DNA of 64,000 bases from Saccharomycopsis phalli (Eukaryota; Ascomycota; Saccharomycetes; Ascoideales; Saccharomycopsidaceae): contig CP073213.1 of assembly GCA_020342235.1 (NCBI GenBank), positions 2,501 through 66,500 on the forward strand, given 5' to 3'. The notes below the pieces were generated by a model. It did no database searches and was not told the DNA's origin. It saw only the letters and a program-made list of their open reading frames with translations. Of this stretch, positions 11,637 to 21,413 are shown piece by piece (position 1 is the first letter of the stretch; every line of letters begins with the position of its first letter). The translations under genes and the position numbers were made by a program.

Positions 11637-11815
11637 GTATTGATTGTATTAACATAGTGATTGCCATATTGATTGTAGTAATAGTGATTGCCATATTGAC
11701 TGTAATAAATAATAATTGCCATATTGACTATAATAATCGTAACTGCCATATTGACCGTAATAAATAATATTCGCCATACTTATTTACTACAATATCAATG
11801 GCCTATTGACTGTAG
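11637..11815. repeat. 27-28 bp minisatellite between DBP3 and BMT2
   Basis: The core TGCCATATTGA recurs at 11662, 11689, 11717 and 11744, then decays (CGCCATACT). Units vary around TGCCATATTGACTGTAATA. It lies in the shared 3' region of two convergent genes. Confidence 0.75.
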
Positions 11816-11867
11816 CATCACCAATTGCATACTTCCAAACCCTACCTGCGAACTATGCCTTCCCTCT

Positions 11868-12767
11868 CTATATAGTTATAGCAAAATTATTACGCTGAAA
11901 CTTCTTGCTCACATCTAGCTCCCGCTTCTTCATCTCCCTATACGCCCCTTTGCTTCCCTTGAATCTCCACAACATGTACACCAACTTGCTGCTCTCATAG
12001 TACTGCAACGCCTCGAAATTCAACTCACCCATTATCTCATACAACTTTTCCTTGTCCATATACTTGCTGTTTGTCACACACGGCAAGGGCAACACAAAAA
12101 ACAAGCAAGGGAACGTCGCATCGCCATCTTTCGTCCTGAGAAACCGGCATATCTTCTTTAACATCTCCCCCCGCTGGTCAGCTTTGGGAACAAAATTCAA
12201 TACCAACGACAAGCTCACCAAGTCAAATTTTTCCAGCTCGCTCCGAGGCTCTTTCATCTTCATGAAATCCTGCTCCATGATAGCCTCTGGCTCTTGACTA
12301 TTGAGATCGATTCTCACAATATCATCAAACCACAAAGAGATCTTGTTTCTACTACTGAGACATCCGATTTCAAGTGCTCTGTACTTGTGATGCTCTGGCC
12401 GTTTCCCTAGCCACTCTACAAGTTTCTTGGACGAATCACTGCCTCTAGTTTGGCCATTCAACGATGCTACTTGGTACAATTTAAGACCACCACGGGCCTC
12501 AATTTCCGACGAGATTTTGCCTAGAATCACCTGGAGCGTCTCATTGGACTGGTCCTTTGATATTTCAAATTGTTCGTTACTCTTTTTCCCACTAGGCTCG
12601 GGAATGTAAAGATTTTCGCTGGTACAATTTCTCTTGAGTAAGATATCCTCCACCTGCTGTTTCGATTTGAGCAAATAGTGGAATCTATTTATCAACTGTC
12701 GTGACCGTCGAGGCTTGATAGATTTGGTTACTGTGCCAGTTATAGACTTTAGTTTTTTTCGGGCCAT
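11868..12767 (-). CDS. BMT2: 25S rRNA adenine-N1 methyltransferase Bmt2
   Basis: This 299-residue protein fits Bmt2, the nucleolar enzyme that makes m1A2142 in 25S rRNA. After a basic N-terminus it shows the family block GGLKLYQVASLNGQTRG (93-109). It then shows an SAM-binding methyltransferase core: ALEIG (131-135), the acidic end of strand 2 IDLNS (153-157), QDFM (166-169) and LSLVLNFVP (186-194). A late LPLPCVTNSKY motif is also typical. The length is somewhat below the S. cerevisiae protein (337). It converges with DBP3, another 60S-biogenesis gene. The start is an ATG at 12767 with no upstream in-frame ATG. Confidence 0.88.
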   Translation of the reverse strand: MARKKLKSITGTVTKSIKPRRSRQLINRFHYLLKSKQQVEDILLKRNCTSENLYIPEPSGKKSNEQFEISKDQSNETLQVILGKISSEIEARGGLKLYQVASLNGQTRGSDSSKKLVEWLGKRPEHHKYRALEIGCLSSRNKISLWFDDIVRIDLNSQEPEAIMEQDFMKMKEPRSELEKFDLVSLSLVLNFVPKADQRGEMLKKICRFLRTKDGDATFPCLFFVLPLPCVTNSKYMDKEKLYEIMGELNFEALQYYESSKLVYMLWRFKGSKGAYREMKKRELDVSKKFQRNNFAITI

Positions 12768-14127
12768 CTAAGGACGTTTTGGCATTGAATCAATTGAGAT
12801 CCCGTGTCCGGGGCTCGTAACATGCAATTTGGTAGGTAAGTTGGAGTGAGGTTCGTCATAATCCGCTAGTATATTTTTGGGACGATTACATTTGGTTAGT
12901 TTAAACTTTGTCCAAGTAGAATTTTGGGAGGGTTTTATATGTATCTGATTCTTTGTAATATGCCTTTTCATATCATGTCTCCTTATACTTGCCTGCTCAT
13001 ACCACGCCTTCTATTGTCACTACTGTTTATTACTAAATGATATACTCAGAAGAGGCGAAAGTGAAAATCTAGACCAAATGCAGTAGGTATAAAGTTGATC
13101 TGGACGAGAAATAATTTTAATTGTTTGAGTGGTTCTATTGCATATGAGACATTCACCAAACCCAACTTAAACAGACATAACTGAAAAATATTTTAGACAT
13201 GCTTACTCGTATTGGGCAAAACAGTAAAAGCGACCTGACGCATAAGTCAGAACAGAACCCTTGAATATTCCAGATTCTCAACAGGTCTGTTTAATTGGAG
13301 TAAAAGCAAACGATTCATCAAAAGTGTCTTGATACTTAATTGGCATTTTCAGCATTGTGGAGCTACTACTCGCGATTCTGGGACCTATTATCTATATGAT
13401 TACGACGTTGGACGGGGCTGCAACCTTTCCATAGTTCTGGAAGGAAAATTTTTACCCAAATTTCAGCAGGCTGTCTTGGAGACGGCATTGAGAGGAGCTG
13501 CGGAAGTTGCCTAATCGAGAACCAGCTACCTCCTGGAATTCTTGGCCAGTGTAAACGACGCAGAGTACGAGATGTATGGTAGTATTGAGTGTGTAATTTA
13601 TTTGACTCCTTACTGTTGTGGGAAAAAGGTTTCAGTCGGTTGTTTTCAAAGACATTAGGAGCCACTGAGGTTCAAGAAACCGAAGTTCAAGAAACTGAGG
13701 CCTTGGAAATGAAGATTCTAAAAAGCGAGATAACAAGATTATGGGAAGGCGAGTCTAGAAATGGAACTGCTATTTTGGCACAACACAATCAGCCATGATA
13801 TCGCTGTAGATATGCTCCACTGCATGAAATATGTATGTTCGAGCAGGGTACAACACCCGAGGCGAGAAGTGAGTAGACGTGGGAAGTACAGGCGGGTAAA
13901 AGCAGAGATGAGCAGAGGATGACAAATATTAGACAATAGGAAACAGGTGGTGTCCAATAGTGTGGGAAATTTTTTTTTTTTTTGTGAGTTTTTTTTGTTT
14001 TTGTGGAATTTTTTTTACGAGTTTTTTTTGTGGAATTTCTTGTGGATTTTTCATTTTTCAGTCGTCAGTTTTTTTGAGGGCTTAAAGTTTAGCTTGAAAA
14101 TGGCTAGATGCGCCGGGTAATGCTGCG
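12768..14127. other. 1.36-kb BMT2-PTC1 divergent intergenic region
   Basis: No gene supported. A 15-bp element (GTTCAAGAAACCGAA-like) repeats at 13667-13701. The last 110 bp before PTC1 hold a striking T-rich block, annotated separately. Small open frames at 13366-13665 (minus) and 13589-13798 (plus) show no recognisable motif. Confidence 0.4.
13969..14075 (+). promoter_or_regulatory. Poly(dA:dT) tract upstream of PTC1
   Basis: Runs of 7-14 T are separated by short GTGAG, GTGGAA or ACGAG spacers over about 100 bp. Such poly(dA:dT) stretches exclude nucleosomes in yeast promoters, and this one lies 55-160 bp before PTC1. It may also act as a 5' leader feature. Confidence 0.6.
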
Positions 14128-14131
14128 ATGA
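14100..14131 (+). promoter_or_regulatory. Overlapping upstream ORFs in the PTC1 leader
   Basis: An ATG at 14100 opens six codons ending in TAA at 14118-14120. A second ATG at 14108, with another in the same frame at 14120, opens a frame ending in TGA at 14129-14131, overlapping the candidate PTC1 start at 14128. If the leader includes them, they would reduce initiation at 14128 and favour reinitiation at 14164. Transcript ends are unknown. Confidence 0.5.
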
Positions 14132-15183
14132 AGCCAGGTTGCGGAATTGCTACAAAACCAGCAATGAGCCACAAGAGCGACGTGGAAAATGAGCCAGTGG
14201 CGTACAAGTTATCGTATCGCGTTGGCGTCTCTGAGAACCGCAATCTGAAATATCGTTCGACAATGGAGGACGTACATACGTACGTTGCCAATTTCGTCGA
14301 GCGGTTGGACTGGGGGTACTTTGCGTTGTTTGACGGGCATGCTGGTAAGAGCTGTGCAAAGTGGTGCGGGCAAAACTTGCACTTGTTGCTAGAGAAACGG
14401 CTACTGTGCGGGGATGTGGATACAGACGCATTTGAGGGCGACATTCGGGACTGCTTGGATGCGGTGTTCCAGCAGGCGGATGAAATCATCAGCCGGCTGG
14501 CGGCAAAGATCAACGGGTCAGGTAGCACTGCTGCGGTTGCAATTATCCGCTGGGAGTTGGACCCTGAGTACGAGACGCTGCAATACAGCAGCACGCGCAA
14601 CAACTTTGACTGGCGCGAGGTCCAGCCGGCGTTTGGGACCCGGGAGAACGAGCAGGCGGCCCGCCGAAGCTACGTGAGCCCAAACTACCACGAGCTCAAA
14701 AAGTACTTTGACTTTGTCCCCAGTCCGAATCATCGGCGGGTGTTGTACACTGCCAATGTTGGCGACTCGCGCTTGGTCTTGTGCCGCGGCGGCTTGGCAG
14801 TGCGTTTGAGCTACGATCACAAGGGTAGCGACCGGAACGAACAGGCGCGTGTCTTGCAGAGCGGCGGCTTGATGATGAAGAACCGCGTAAACGGCGTGCT
14901 TGCAGTGACGCGCGCCTTGGGGGATCTGTACTTGAAGAACTTGATTATTGGCCGGCCATATACCACGGCGATTGAGATTAACGAGAGTGACGAATTCTTG
15001 ATAGTAGCGTGCGACGGGCTTTGGGATGTGATGGACGACCAGGCTGCGGTCGATTTGGTGCGGGAGGAGTACGACCCTGAAGTGCAGAGCAAGATGTTGG
15101 TGGACCATGCCATGAAGAACTTAAGCACAGATAATATCACGTGCATGGTAGTGAGGTTTGACAGCAGGGTGTTTAAGTTCTAG
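14128..15183 (+). CDS. PTC1: Type 2C protein phosphatase Ptc1
   Basis: This is a Mg/Mn-dependent Ser/Thr phosphatase of the PP2C family. Visible motifs are RVGVSENRN and TMEDVHT (45-51), the metal-binding FDGHAG (68-73), NVGDSRLVL, GGLMMKNRVNG, TRALGD and ACDGLWDVMDDQ. Similarity to S. cerevisiae Ptc1 (281 residues) runs end to end. Ptc1 dampens the HOG osmostress MAP kinase and other pathways. This protein is 351 residues, with the extra length mostly in an insertion around residues 150-205. Two starts compete: the ATG at 14128 and one at 14164 (Met13, MSHKSDVENEP), which aligns better with the known N-terminus. Upstream ATGs with short open frames precede both. Confidence 0.93.
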   Translation: MKPGCGIATKPAMSHKSDVENEPVAYKLSYRVGVSENRNLKYRSTMEDVHTYVANFVERLDWGYFALFDGHAGKSCAKWCGQNLHLLLEKRLLCGDVDTDAFEGDIRDCLDAVFQQADEIISRLAAKINGSGSTAAVAIIRWELDPEYETLQYSSTRNNFDWREVQPAFGTRENEQAARRSYVSPNYHELKKYFDFVPSPNHRRVLYTANVGDSRLVLCRGGLAVRLSYDHKGSDRNEQARVLQSGGLMMKNRVNGVLAVTRALGDLYLKNLIIGRPYTTAIEINESDEFLIVACDGLWDVMDDQAAVDLVREEYDPEVQSKMLVDHAMKNLSTDNITCMVVRFDSRVFKF

Positions 15184-16893
15184 TAATGTATATGTAATGA
15201 ATGCTTGCAGTGGCGTAGCCGAGAGGTTTTTCCTGGTGAATGATGCGCATGAAGGGATTGCAATACTACCATGGTCGGAAGGACAGCAGTAGTCAATGCC
15301 AGTCACAAAAGAAACAAGAAAGCTTAAACGACAACAAAGAATCAGGCAAGGCAAATGGATCAGAAAGGTAACAGGGATCAATGTGAATTATATGCATACC
15401 TGAAAGTTGAGAATAAATCACAAAGTGATGTATGAATGTTAATAGTCAATGAAAAAACAAAGGTATGGCACAACCATGATAAAAAGTATGACAATCGACT
15501 ATGACAATCGATCATGACAACCAACCGTGACAACCGACCATGACAATCCATAAACCAAGCCATAATCAAAGGTATACAAAGAGACCTATGTCAAAGATAC
15601 TCAATTGCAAGTGAAACGTTCCCAAAGCCACCAATATTCAAAGCCATTGATCATCAACCTAACGTCATTCGTCATGACCAATTACCAGCCGAAATCATAG
15701 CTGGGCCATGCCTAAACAACCGGCAAATCATTGTTAGAAACACAGGAAGATCATGCAGACCGCCCCAAAACCCCAGACAACGTACCTCGCATCAAAAATC
15801 TAATAACTTCCAGATCCTCCACTCCAGACCATCCACAGATTATCATTGGGATCCGATTCCTCCGCACATCCCCGTCTCATTTCTTTTCTCAATCGAACCC
15901 TGCTGCATCTCCGCCTTTAATGACCTGTGATGCACTAGTATAAATGTCTCACTGTAAGATAATATGCATCGGACAATAAACCTTTCTCTTAGTAGAAAAA
16001 TATTCTTTTCCATAGCAAACCTTCCAACTCAAATTACAAGCATTGCTGTAATCCCGCACCTGGGTCAATTTGGCCAATCTTGCATAATTCCGCAACAATC
16101 CTAGACAAACCTACAAACGAATACCAACGACAACAACTGTTTGTGAGTGGTCTCATAAGCAGCTTGGTATGATGAGCTTGGCATGTAGAGCATATTATAA
16201 TTACTTGAATAGCCAGTAAAGCCACCAGAAGTTACTTAATGTCGACGACATGCTGTGGCTCTTCTCAATACACTGGTCATTGTTGTTTACATTGCCTGGT
16301 AACCTTAATGCAAAACAACAGGCATACAATGTGAGGGGTTCTCTATACCGTCTTTATCATCATGACTAAACCGAGTGAAACAGGTTACTGGGGTTGTCTC
16401 CTTTTTTCGTTCGGGACACCAATGTGACTACAAGACTGGACTGTGAAGCCCGGGAAAAAAAAAAGGAAAGAGACAGCCTAGCGGTTTATCCGGCGACGCA
16501 CAACTAGGATGAGAGTGTATCTGGAAAAACCTACAGTTAATGACATCATTAACAGACACATTCCCGTGTTGCGCCTAGTCTGTAACACCTAGTCGTTTGT
16601 TGCACAGGAATTATGCGTTGAGAAACTCCGAACCACGCATCTTTTGTTGTTACACCTACAGGGATCACCCAAAACTAGCATCGTCCACGCAACATGAGAT
16701 CATAACAAAATGTCATCCTGCATGTAATATTACCCGCACAATGTACTGGCCATAACCAAGGAAGCACCGGGTTACATGGCACACCCAACCGCTAGCCCAA
16801 TTGGGAAATTTTTTTTCTCACACTATGCATAAAGTTCAAACCTAAATCTCATGTCAACCGTAATGTAATAGGAACGAAAACTTTTCAACCACA
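15184..16893. other. 1.7-kb PTC1-STL1 intergenic region
   Basis: No gene, tRNA or mobile element seen. A small tandem array of CATGACAATCGAC-like 12-13 bp units lies at 15478-15548. The 600 bp before the transporter presumably contain its promoter; an A-rich run at 16456-16467 is the only marked feature. Confidence 0.4.
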
Positions 16894-18579
16894 ATGACTA
16901 TAAAAGGCCCGCGTAGCCAGGATTCTTCGGTAAAAATGGGTCTTGGGATTTTCAACCGTACTGCCACCTTTGGCCTCAAAGGAAAAAGTCTCCGTGTTCT
17001 CATCACCGTAATTGCTGCCGTGGGTTTCTCCCTCTTTGGCTATGACCAAGGTGTCATGGGCTCGATTATCACGAGTTCACAGTTTGGATACGACTTTCCG
17101 AGTACCAGCGAGAAGTTTCCGGGCGACAGACATGCCACTGTTGTTCAGGGTGCTGTTGTGTCATGTTATGAGCTTGGATGCTTCTTTGGTGCGTTATTTG
17201 CCCTCTTTAGAGGTGAGCGCATTGGTAGAAAGCCATTGATTGTGGTGGGTGCCTGTATTATTATTATTGGAACTGTGATTTCTGTAACTGCCTTCCGGGA
17301 ATCCTGGAGTCTTGGCCAGTTTGTCATTGGCCGTGTGATCACCGGAATTGGGAACGGACTTAACACCGCCACGATTCCAGTCTGGCAGAGTGAAATGAGT
17401 CGTCCTGAAAACAGAGGCCGTCTTGTGTACATTGAGGGGTCCACTGTTGCCTTTGGGACCTTCATTGCTTACTGGTTGGACTTTGGTATTGGCTACGTCG
17501 ACACCTCGGTGGCTTGGAGATTCCCAATTGCCTTTCAGATATTCTTTGCTGGGATCTTGTTGATTGGTGTCTTGGGTCTTCCGGAATCGCCTCGTTGGTT
17601 GGTTGCGCAAAAGCGGATTTCCGAAGCCGAGAAGATCTTGGCGGACATTGAAGACTTGCCAACTACCGACGACTTCATTGTTTCGGAGTTGGCGGTCATC
17701 AGAGAGACTGTTGAGAAGTTCGACAACCACCAGGTGGGCTTCAAGGAGATGTTCAGCGGTGGTAAAGCCGCAAACTTCCAGCGGATGGTCATTGGTGCAT
17801 CCTCGCAGTTCTTCCAGCAGTTTACTGGTTGTAACGCAGCCATCTACTACTCCACTGTGTTGTTCAACCGGTCTATCCAGCTCAGTTTCAGACTCTCCTC
17901 CATCTTGGGTGGTGTCTTTGCCACCATCTACTTCCTCTCGTCCATCCCAGCGTACTTTGTCGTTGACACCATTGGAAGAAGAGTCTTGTTCCTTGGCGGT
18001 GCCTTGGGCCAGGGCATTTCCTTCACCATCACATTTGCTTGTTTGGTGCATCCAACCGCACAGAATGCAAAGGGTGCTGCCGTTGGGTTGTTCCTCTTTA
18101 TCACCTGTTTCGGATGCACCATCCTTCAATTGCCTTGGGTCTACCCTCCAGAGATCAACTCTCTCCGAGCAAGAACAGTTGGGTCTGCGGTTTCCACCTG
18201 CACAAACTGGATTTGTAATTTTGCCGTGGTGATGTTCACTCCAATCTTTGTGCAAGATGCCGGTTGGGGCGCATACTTGTTCTTTGCCATCATGAACTTC
18301 ATCTTTGTGCCAGTGATTTACTTCTTTTACCCAGAGACCACAGGAAGAACTTTGGAGGAGATTGACATCATCTTTGCCAAGGCTCACTTGGACAAGTCGC
18401 TCCCATTCAGAGTCGCAGCTACTCTTCCTAAATTGACTTTGGAGCAGATCAAGACACACTCGGATGAATTGGGCTTGTACGATGATTCTGAAAAGTATCT
18501 GGATGAGCAAATCGACGATATTGATAGCCGTGAAAAGTCAATCACCCAGCCCGAGGGAGCTCAGGGTGTTTTGGCTTGA
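16894..18579 (+). CDS. STL1: Stl1-type glycerol/sugar H+ symporter (MFS)
   Basis: This 561-residue, 12-helix major facilitator of the sugar-porter family matches S. cerevisiae Stl1 (569 residues), the plasma-membrane glycerol-proton symporter induced by osmotic stress. Shared segments are GFSLFGYDQGVM (about 44-55), DRHATVVQGAVVSCYELGC, GERIGRKPL, the signature GRVITGIGNGLNT, PESPRWL (230-236), QQFTGCNAAIYYSTVLFN, STCTNWICNFAVVMFTPIF and PETTGRTLEE (480-489). The cytosolic C-tail is acidic. CTG-clade yeasts often carry several STL1-like genes, so the substrate could be another polyol or sugar. PTC1, a negative regulator of the HOG pathway that induces STL1 in S. cerevisiae, is its upstream neighbour; this may be coincidence. 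Confidence 0.88.
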   Translation: MTIKGPRSQDSSVKMGLGIFNRTATFGLKGKSLRVLITVIAAVGFSLFGYDQGVMGSIITSSQFGYDFPSTSEKFPGDRHATVVQGAVVSCYELGCFFGALFALFRGERIGRKPLIVVGACIIIIGTVISVTAFRESWSLGQFVIGRVITGIGNGLNTATIPVWQSEMSRPENRGRLVYIEGSTVAFGTFIAYWLDFGIGYVDTSVAWRFPIAFQIFFAGILLIGVLGLPESPRWLVAQKRISEAEKILADIEDLPTTDDFIVSELAVIRETVEKFDNHQVGFKEMFSGGKAANFQRMVIGASSQFFQQFTGCNAAIYYSTVLFNRSIQLSFRLSSILGGVFATIYFLSSIPAYFVVDTIGRRVLFLGGALGQGISFTITFACLVHPTAQNAKGAAVGLFLFITCFGCTILQLPWVYPPEINSLRARTVGSAVSTCTNWICNFAVVMFTPIFVQDAGWGAYLFFAIMNFIFVPVIYFFYPETTGRTLEEIDIIFAKAHLDKSLPFRVAATLPKLTLEQIKTHSDELGLYDDSEKYLDEQIDDIDSREKSITQPEGAQGVLA

Positions 18580-19519
18580 TTTGGTGTTATTTGTTTTTGT
18601 ATACTAAATATACTAATGCGATATTATAATGAGTAGAGGTCAAAAATGGGCCATGTGCGGACGCTAAAATTCAACTTTGGTTAGTTGAAATGTCGTTGTG
18701 TAAATCAAAAGTTTAGTCTCTCAGGATGTTGCTGGAATTGTACTTGTCGAGACCATGTGTTCGGAGTCAATATATAGCTAAATATAAAAATAATTATTAT
18801 TAAAAAAACGTTTGGCTTTTGAAAGTTTAGTGATTTTATCACTTCTGTGATGCAAGGACAGGTCAATATTCCAAGCTCTTTGTAATATGGCAACTACGGT
18901 ACGAATTTGTGAAATGGCTAAGTATATTCGCTTGGCTATTCAAAGAAAAGTTTGAATATTTATACGATAAAAGGAGACTCATTCTCTCTGTAGAAAGGGA
19001 ATGGACCTGGCCAGAGAATTATCTTGGTGACAAGAGATTTGGTAAATGGAGTTAAGAGTAAAATATCTCCTTTATTACTCTTGTATTGTTCTTAAAACTA
19101 CCTTAGAACAAAGTCATGAGCATACGGATAGTCCAAACTCATACAGAACAACGTCCTAAACATATGGATAGTCCAGACTCATACAGAACACCCTAAACAT
19201 GGCTATAACCACTAATACAGTACGGTCAAATGACACATCATCAACTTATCCCAGCCAATAATCTAGCCAAACACAGTTCCCAAATATTATACAAATCAGC
19301 CTGCCATACAATAGGAGTATGCTGTCCAAGCAAATTTGCAAACCCCAAGTGAAACTACCCACCTGAATCATGAACTTATATTATATGCATTAATATACCC
19401 GTTTAAAACAATTGACTTTTCCAGAAATATCAATTTCCTACTCAGAACCCAAGCAGCCCCGACTAAACCATCATAATAATCTCGCAGCAAGGAAACCACC
19501 ATCCTCTCCAACCACAAAA
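18580..19519. other. STL1-MED2 convergent intergenic region
   Basis: No gene seen in 940 bp. A roughly 40-bp segment is tandemly duplicated at 19121-19198 (CATAYGGATAGTCCARACTC, then CATACAGAACA). Confidence 0.45.
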
Positions 19520-20404
19520 CTACTTATAATCCTTCTCCTGGATCATGTCCTGTAGCAAATGCAACAAATTATTAATGTCTCCCCCTTCCGGATTGTCTAT
19601 GGTAGTCGCACTACTACCCAACCCACCTGAATCCACACTACCATCAGTGGTCACAGTTCCCATCATTGTTGTTGCCGAACTGGTGCCATTATTTGACCCG
19701 CTCGTCTGGTCTGGTTCGTTGAAATTCAAGCTGAAGTTGCCGTTCAAGTCCAAATTCAACAAGTCAAAGTCGTTTCTCTCAGCCAACACAGGCGACTTTT
19801 TCTCCACTTTCGTCGGCGACGCCATTTTCGTTGGCGCTTGTTGTATTTGCGTTGGCTGTGGTACCTGTGACGGCTGAAGTGCTTGCGGATTTCGACGCAA
19901 CTCGTGCTCCTCTTTTTTTATTGTAGGCGGCGACTGCAAAGTTTTTGATTGCGGAAGCTCCTGCCTCACTTCTGGTTTTGCTTCTGGCTCTGCTTCTGAT
20001 TTTGCTTCTGATTTTGCTTCCGGCTTCACTTCCGGCTTCACTTCTGTATTTATTTCAGACTTTACTTCCGGCTTCATTTCTGGCTGCTCCGCATTCCTCA
20101 CTGATTCCTGGCTCATCACCACATCCTGCTGTTCGATCTTGCTCTTTTCTTTGACTAGAAACTCACCAGCATCATTCAAGTGAACCAACATCAAATCCAA
20201 CACCTTGTTCATTCCCTTGATGCTCATGTCAAGTTTCATTCCATTAGAGGTAATCGGCGGCTGACCAGGCTTTGCTCGTGCCACTTGGTTGTTTGGAACA
20301 ATAATATTCGCCAACGGATCCTCTGCAAGCTCATCTAGTAAGCTTCCAGAAGCTACTAGCAACGTATTAAAATTCTTGATCAACTCTTTGTTCAAAGACG
20401 CCAT
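19520..20404 (-). CDS. MED2: Putative Mediator tail subunit Med2 (TLO-like)
   Basis: This 294-residue protein has a helical N-terminal part (residues 3-30, LNKELIKNFNTLLVASGSLL) and a second block with GMNKVLDLMLVHLNDAGEFL (64-83). These resemble the N-terminal Med2 domain of Candida TLO proteins, where a helix ends in SG and a later one contains KLNDA. The middle (110-150) is a Lys/Pro/Glu repeat (EVKPE, EAKSE). The C-terminus is Asn/Ser-rich, with an acidic-hydrophobic DFDLLNLDLNGNFSLNF motif like an activation domain and a final amphipathic helix. Med2 links activators to Mediator. Location supports the call: in S. cerevisiae MED2 sits between PTC1 and ATP16, and both lie within 15 kb here. 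The start is the ATG at 20404. Confidence 0.68.
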   Translation of the reverse strand: MASLNKELIKNFNTLLVASGSLLDELAEDPLANIIVPNNQVARAKPGQPPITSNGMKLDMSIKGMNKVLDLMLVHLNDAGEFLVKEKSKIEQQDVVMSQESVRNAEQPEMKPEVKSEINTEVKPEVKPEAKSEAKSEAEPEAKPEVRQELPQSKTLQSPPTIKKEEHELRRNPQALQPSQVPQPTQIQQAPTKMASPTKVEKKSPVLAERNDFDLLNLDLNGNFSLNFNEPDQTSGSNNGTSSATTMMGTVTTDGSVDSGGLGSSATTIDNPEGGDINNLLHLLQDMIQEKDYK

Positions 20405-21081
20405 GGTTGCCAGGATCAACTGTTTCTGTCTGCTAGATAAAAAAACACTCTGCGGAGCTCAAAACCACCAGCGTATGAGGCGGAAATTTGTATTTCATAG
20501 CTAATGCAGTGTAACCACACCCTAAATTGAGACCTACCTGCACTTTGGATTATATAAAAATTTTCCGTCCTTTTGCATGTTTCCTTTGGTAATTTTATCT
20601 ATTTGAGGCCCGCTCATACTCACGGATGACTGGCTTTTTCTTTTCTTTTGGTTAAAGTTTTACAGTGACAAGTTGCATGTATCTAAAAGTGTTGGCAATC
20701 CTGAATCAGCCCCTTTTCCAGTGTATTAATTAGCCTCTGCAATATATTTCTTTTAGAACATCAGTATGACTCAGAGCCCACAGTGTTGATTAAACCATGG
20801 CCAATATATACAAGAGTCTACACTAATGCCATTTTAATATTTATGGTTTGTTTTGTGCGGTACAATTCCACAGAAAATAGCCTCATGTCAAGGACAACTT
20901 GCCATTTTGTCTAGCTTCTATATTTTACTCCATTGGAGCCTAGGACCATGATGCTCTGCCCAAATACAACCTACTCTTTAAACATATCTCACTTTGGAGT
21001 TTACAAAACCATTGTAAAGTAGCATTTGACTTTTCAGAACATTCTTTATAAAGTCTACTGAAAAAAAATTGTCGAGGATTT
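20405..21081. other. MED2-tRNA intergenic region
   Basis: No gene seen in 677 bp of A/T-rich sequence. It includes the MED2 promoter (near 20405-20650) and the 5' flank of the tRNA, where GTCGAGGATTT directly before the tRNA is shared with the second tRNA-Ile copy. Confidence 0.45.
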
Positions 21082-21196
21082 GCTCTTGTGGCGCAGAGGT
21101 TTAGCGCTTCGTGCTTATAATGTCTAATGGCTTTATACTAAAGTCACGGTCGTGTGAGGAACGCGACGGTCGTGGGTTCGAACCCCTCCTAGAGCA
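21082..21196 (+). tRNA. tRNA-Ile(UAU) with 41-nt intron
   Basis: Exon 1 is 21082-21119, the intron 21120-21160, and exon 2 21161-21196 (74-nt mature tRNA). The acceptor GCTCTTG pairs with CTAGAGC, with the T-T mismatch at 6-67 also present in yeast tRNA-Ile(UAU). The D-arm is GCGC...GCGC. The anticodon stem TCGTG pairs with CGCGA, with loop CTTATAA giving anticodon TAT. The T-arm is GTGGG-TTCGAAC-CCCTC, and the discriminator is A. The intron follows position 37 and contains TTATA, able to pair with the anticodon loop. A T5 run at 21210-21214 is a Pol III terminator. It decodes the rare AUA codon. Confidence 0.93.
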
Positions 21197-21413
21197 AATT
21201 TCCTTATTCTTTTTGTCTTTTTTGGGCAACAACTATTTTGGATTAAACACTAATCGAATTAGTCTTACGAATATAAAAATGCGGATATAGTGCTTTATTC
21301 CTATACAATAATTGACTAAATAGTGACTCCATCTGTTAGGGGTATCTATAAATATAGAAACTCGGCTCATCTTAATCCTACACATGACTTTCAATCACTG
21401 CCAATGTTTCAGA

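Noticed and set aside
13589-13798. 69-residue frame with VQETEVQETEALE repeat
   Set aside because: Short, and created by a 15-bp DNA repeat. Nothing else supports it.
14082-14603. 173-residue frame antisense to PTC1
   Set aside because: It lies fully over conserved PP2C motifs on the other strand and shows no domain.
21120-21160. Shorter 24-nt intron for tRNA-Ile using CACGG as the 3' anticodon stem
   Set aside because: It leaves an impossible variable region. Using ACGCGA restores the known yeast tRNA-Ile(UAU) stem and a 5-nt variable loop.
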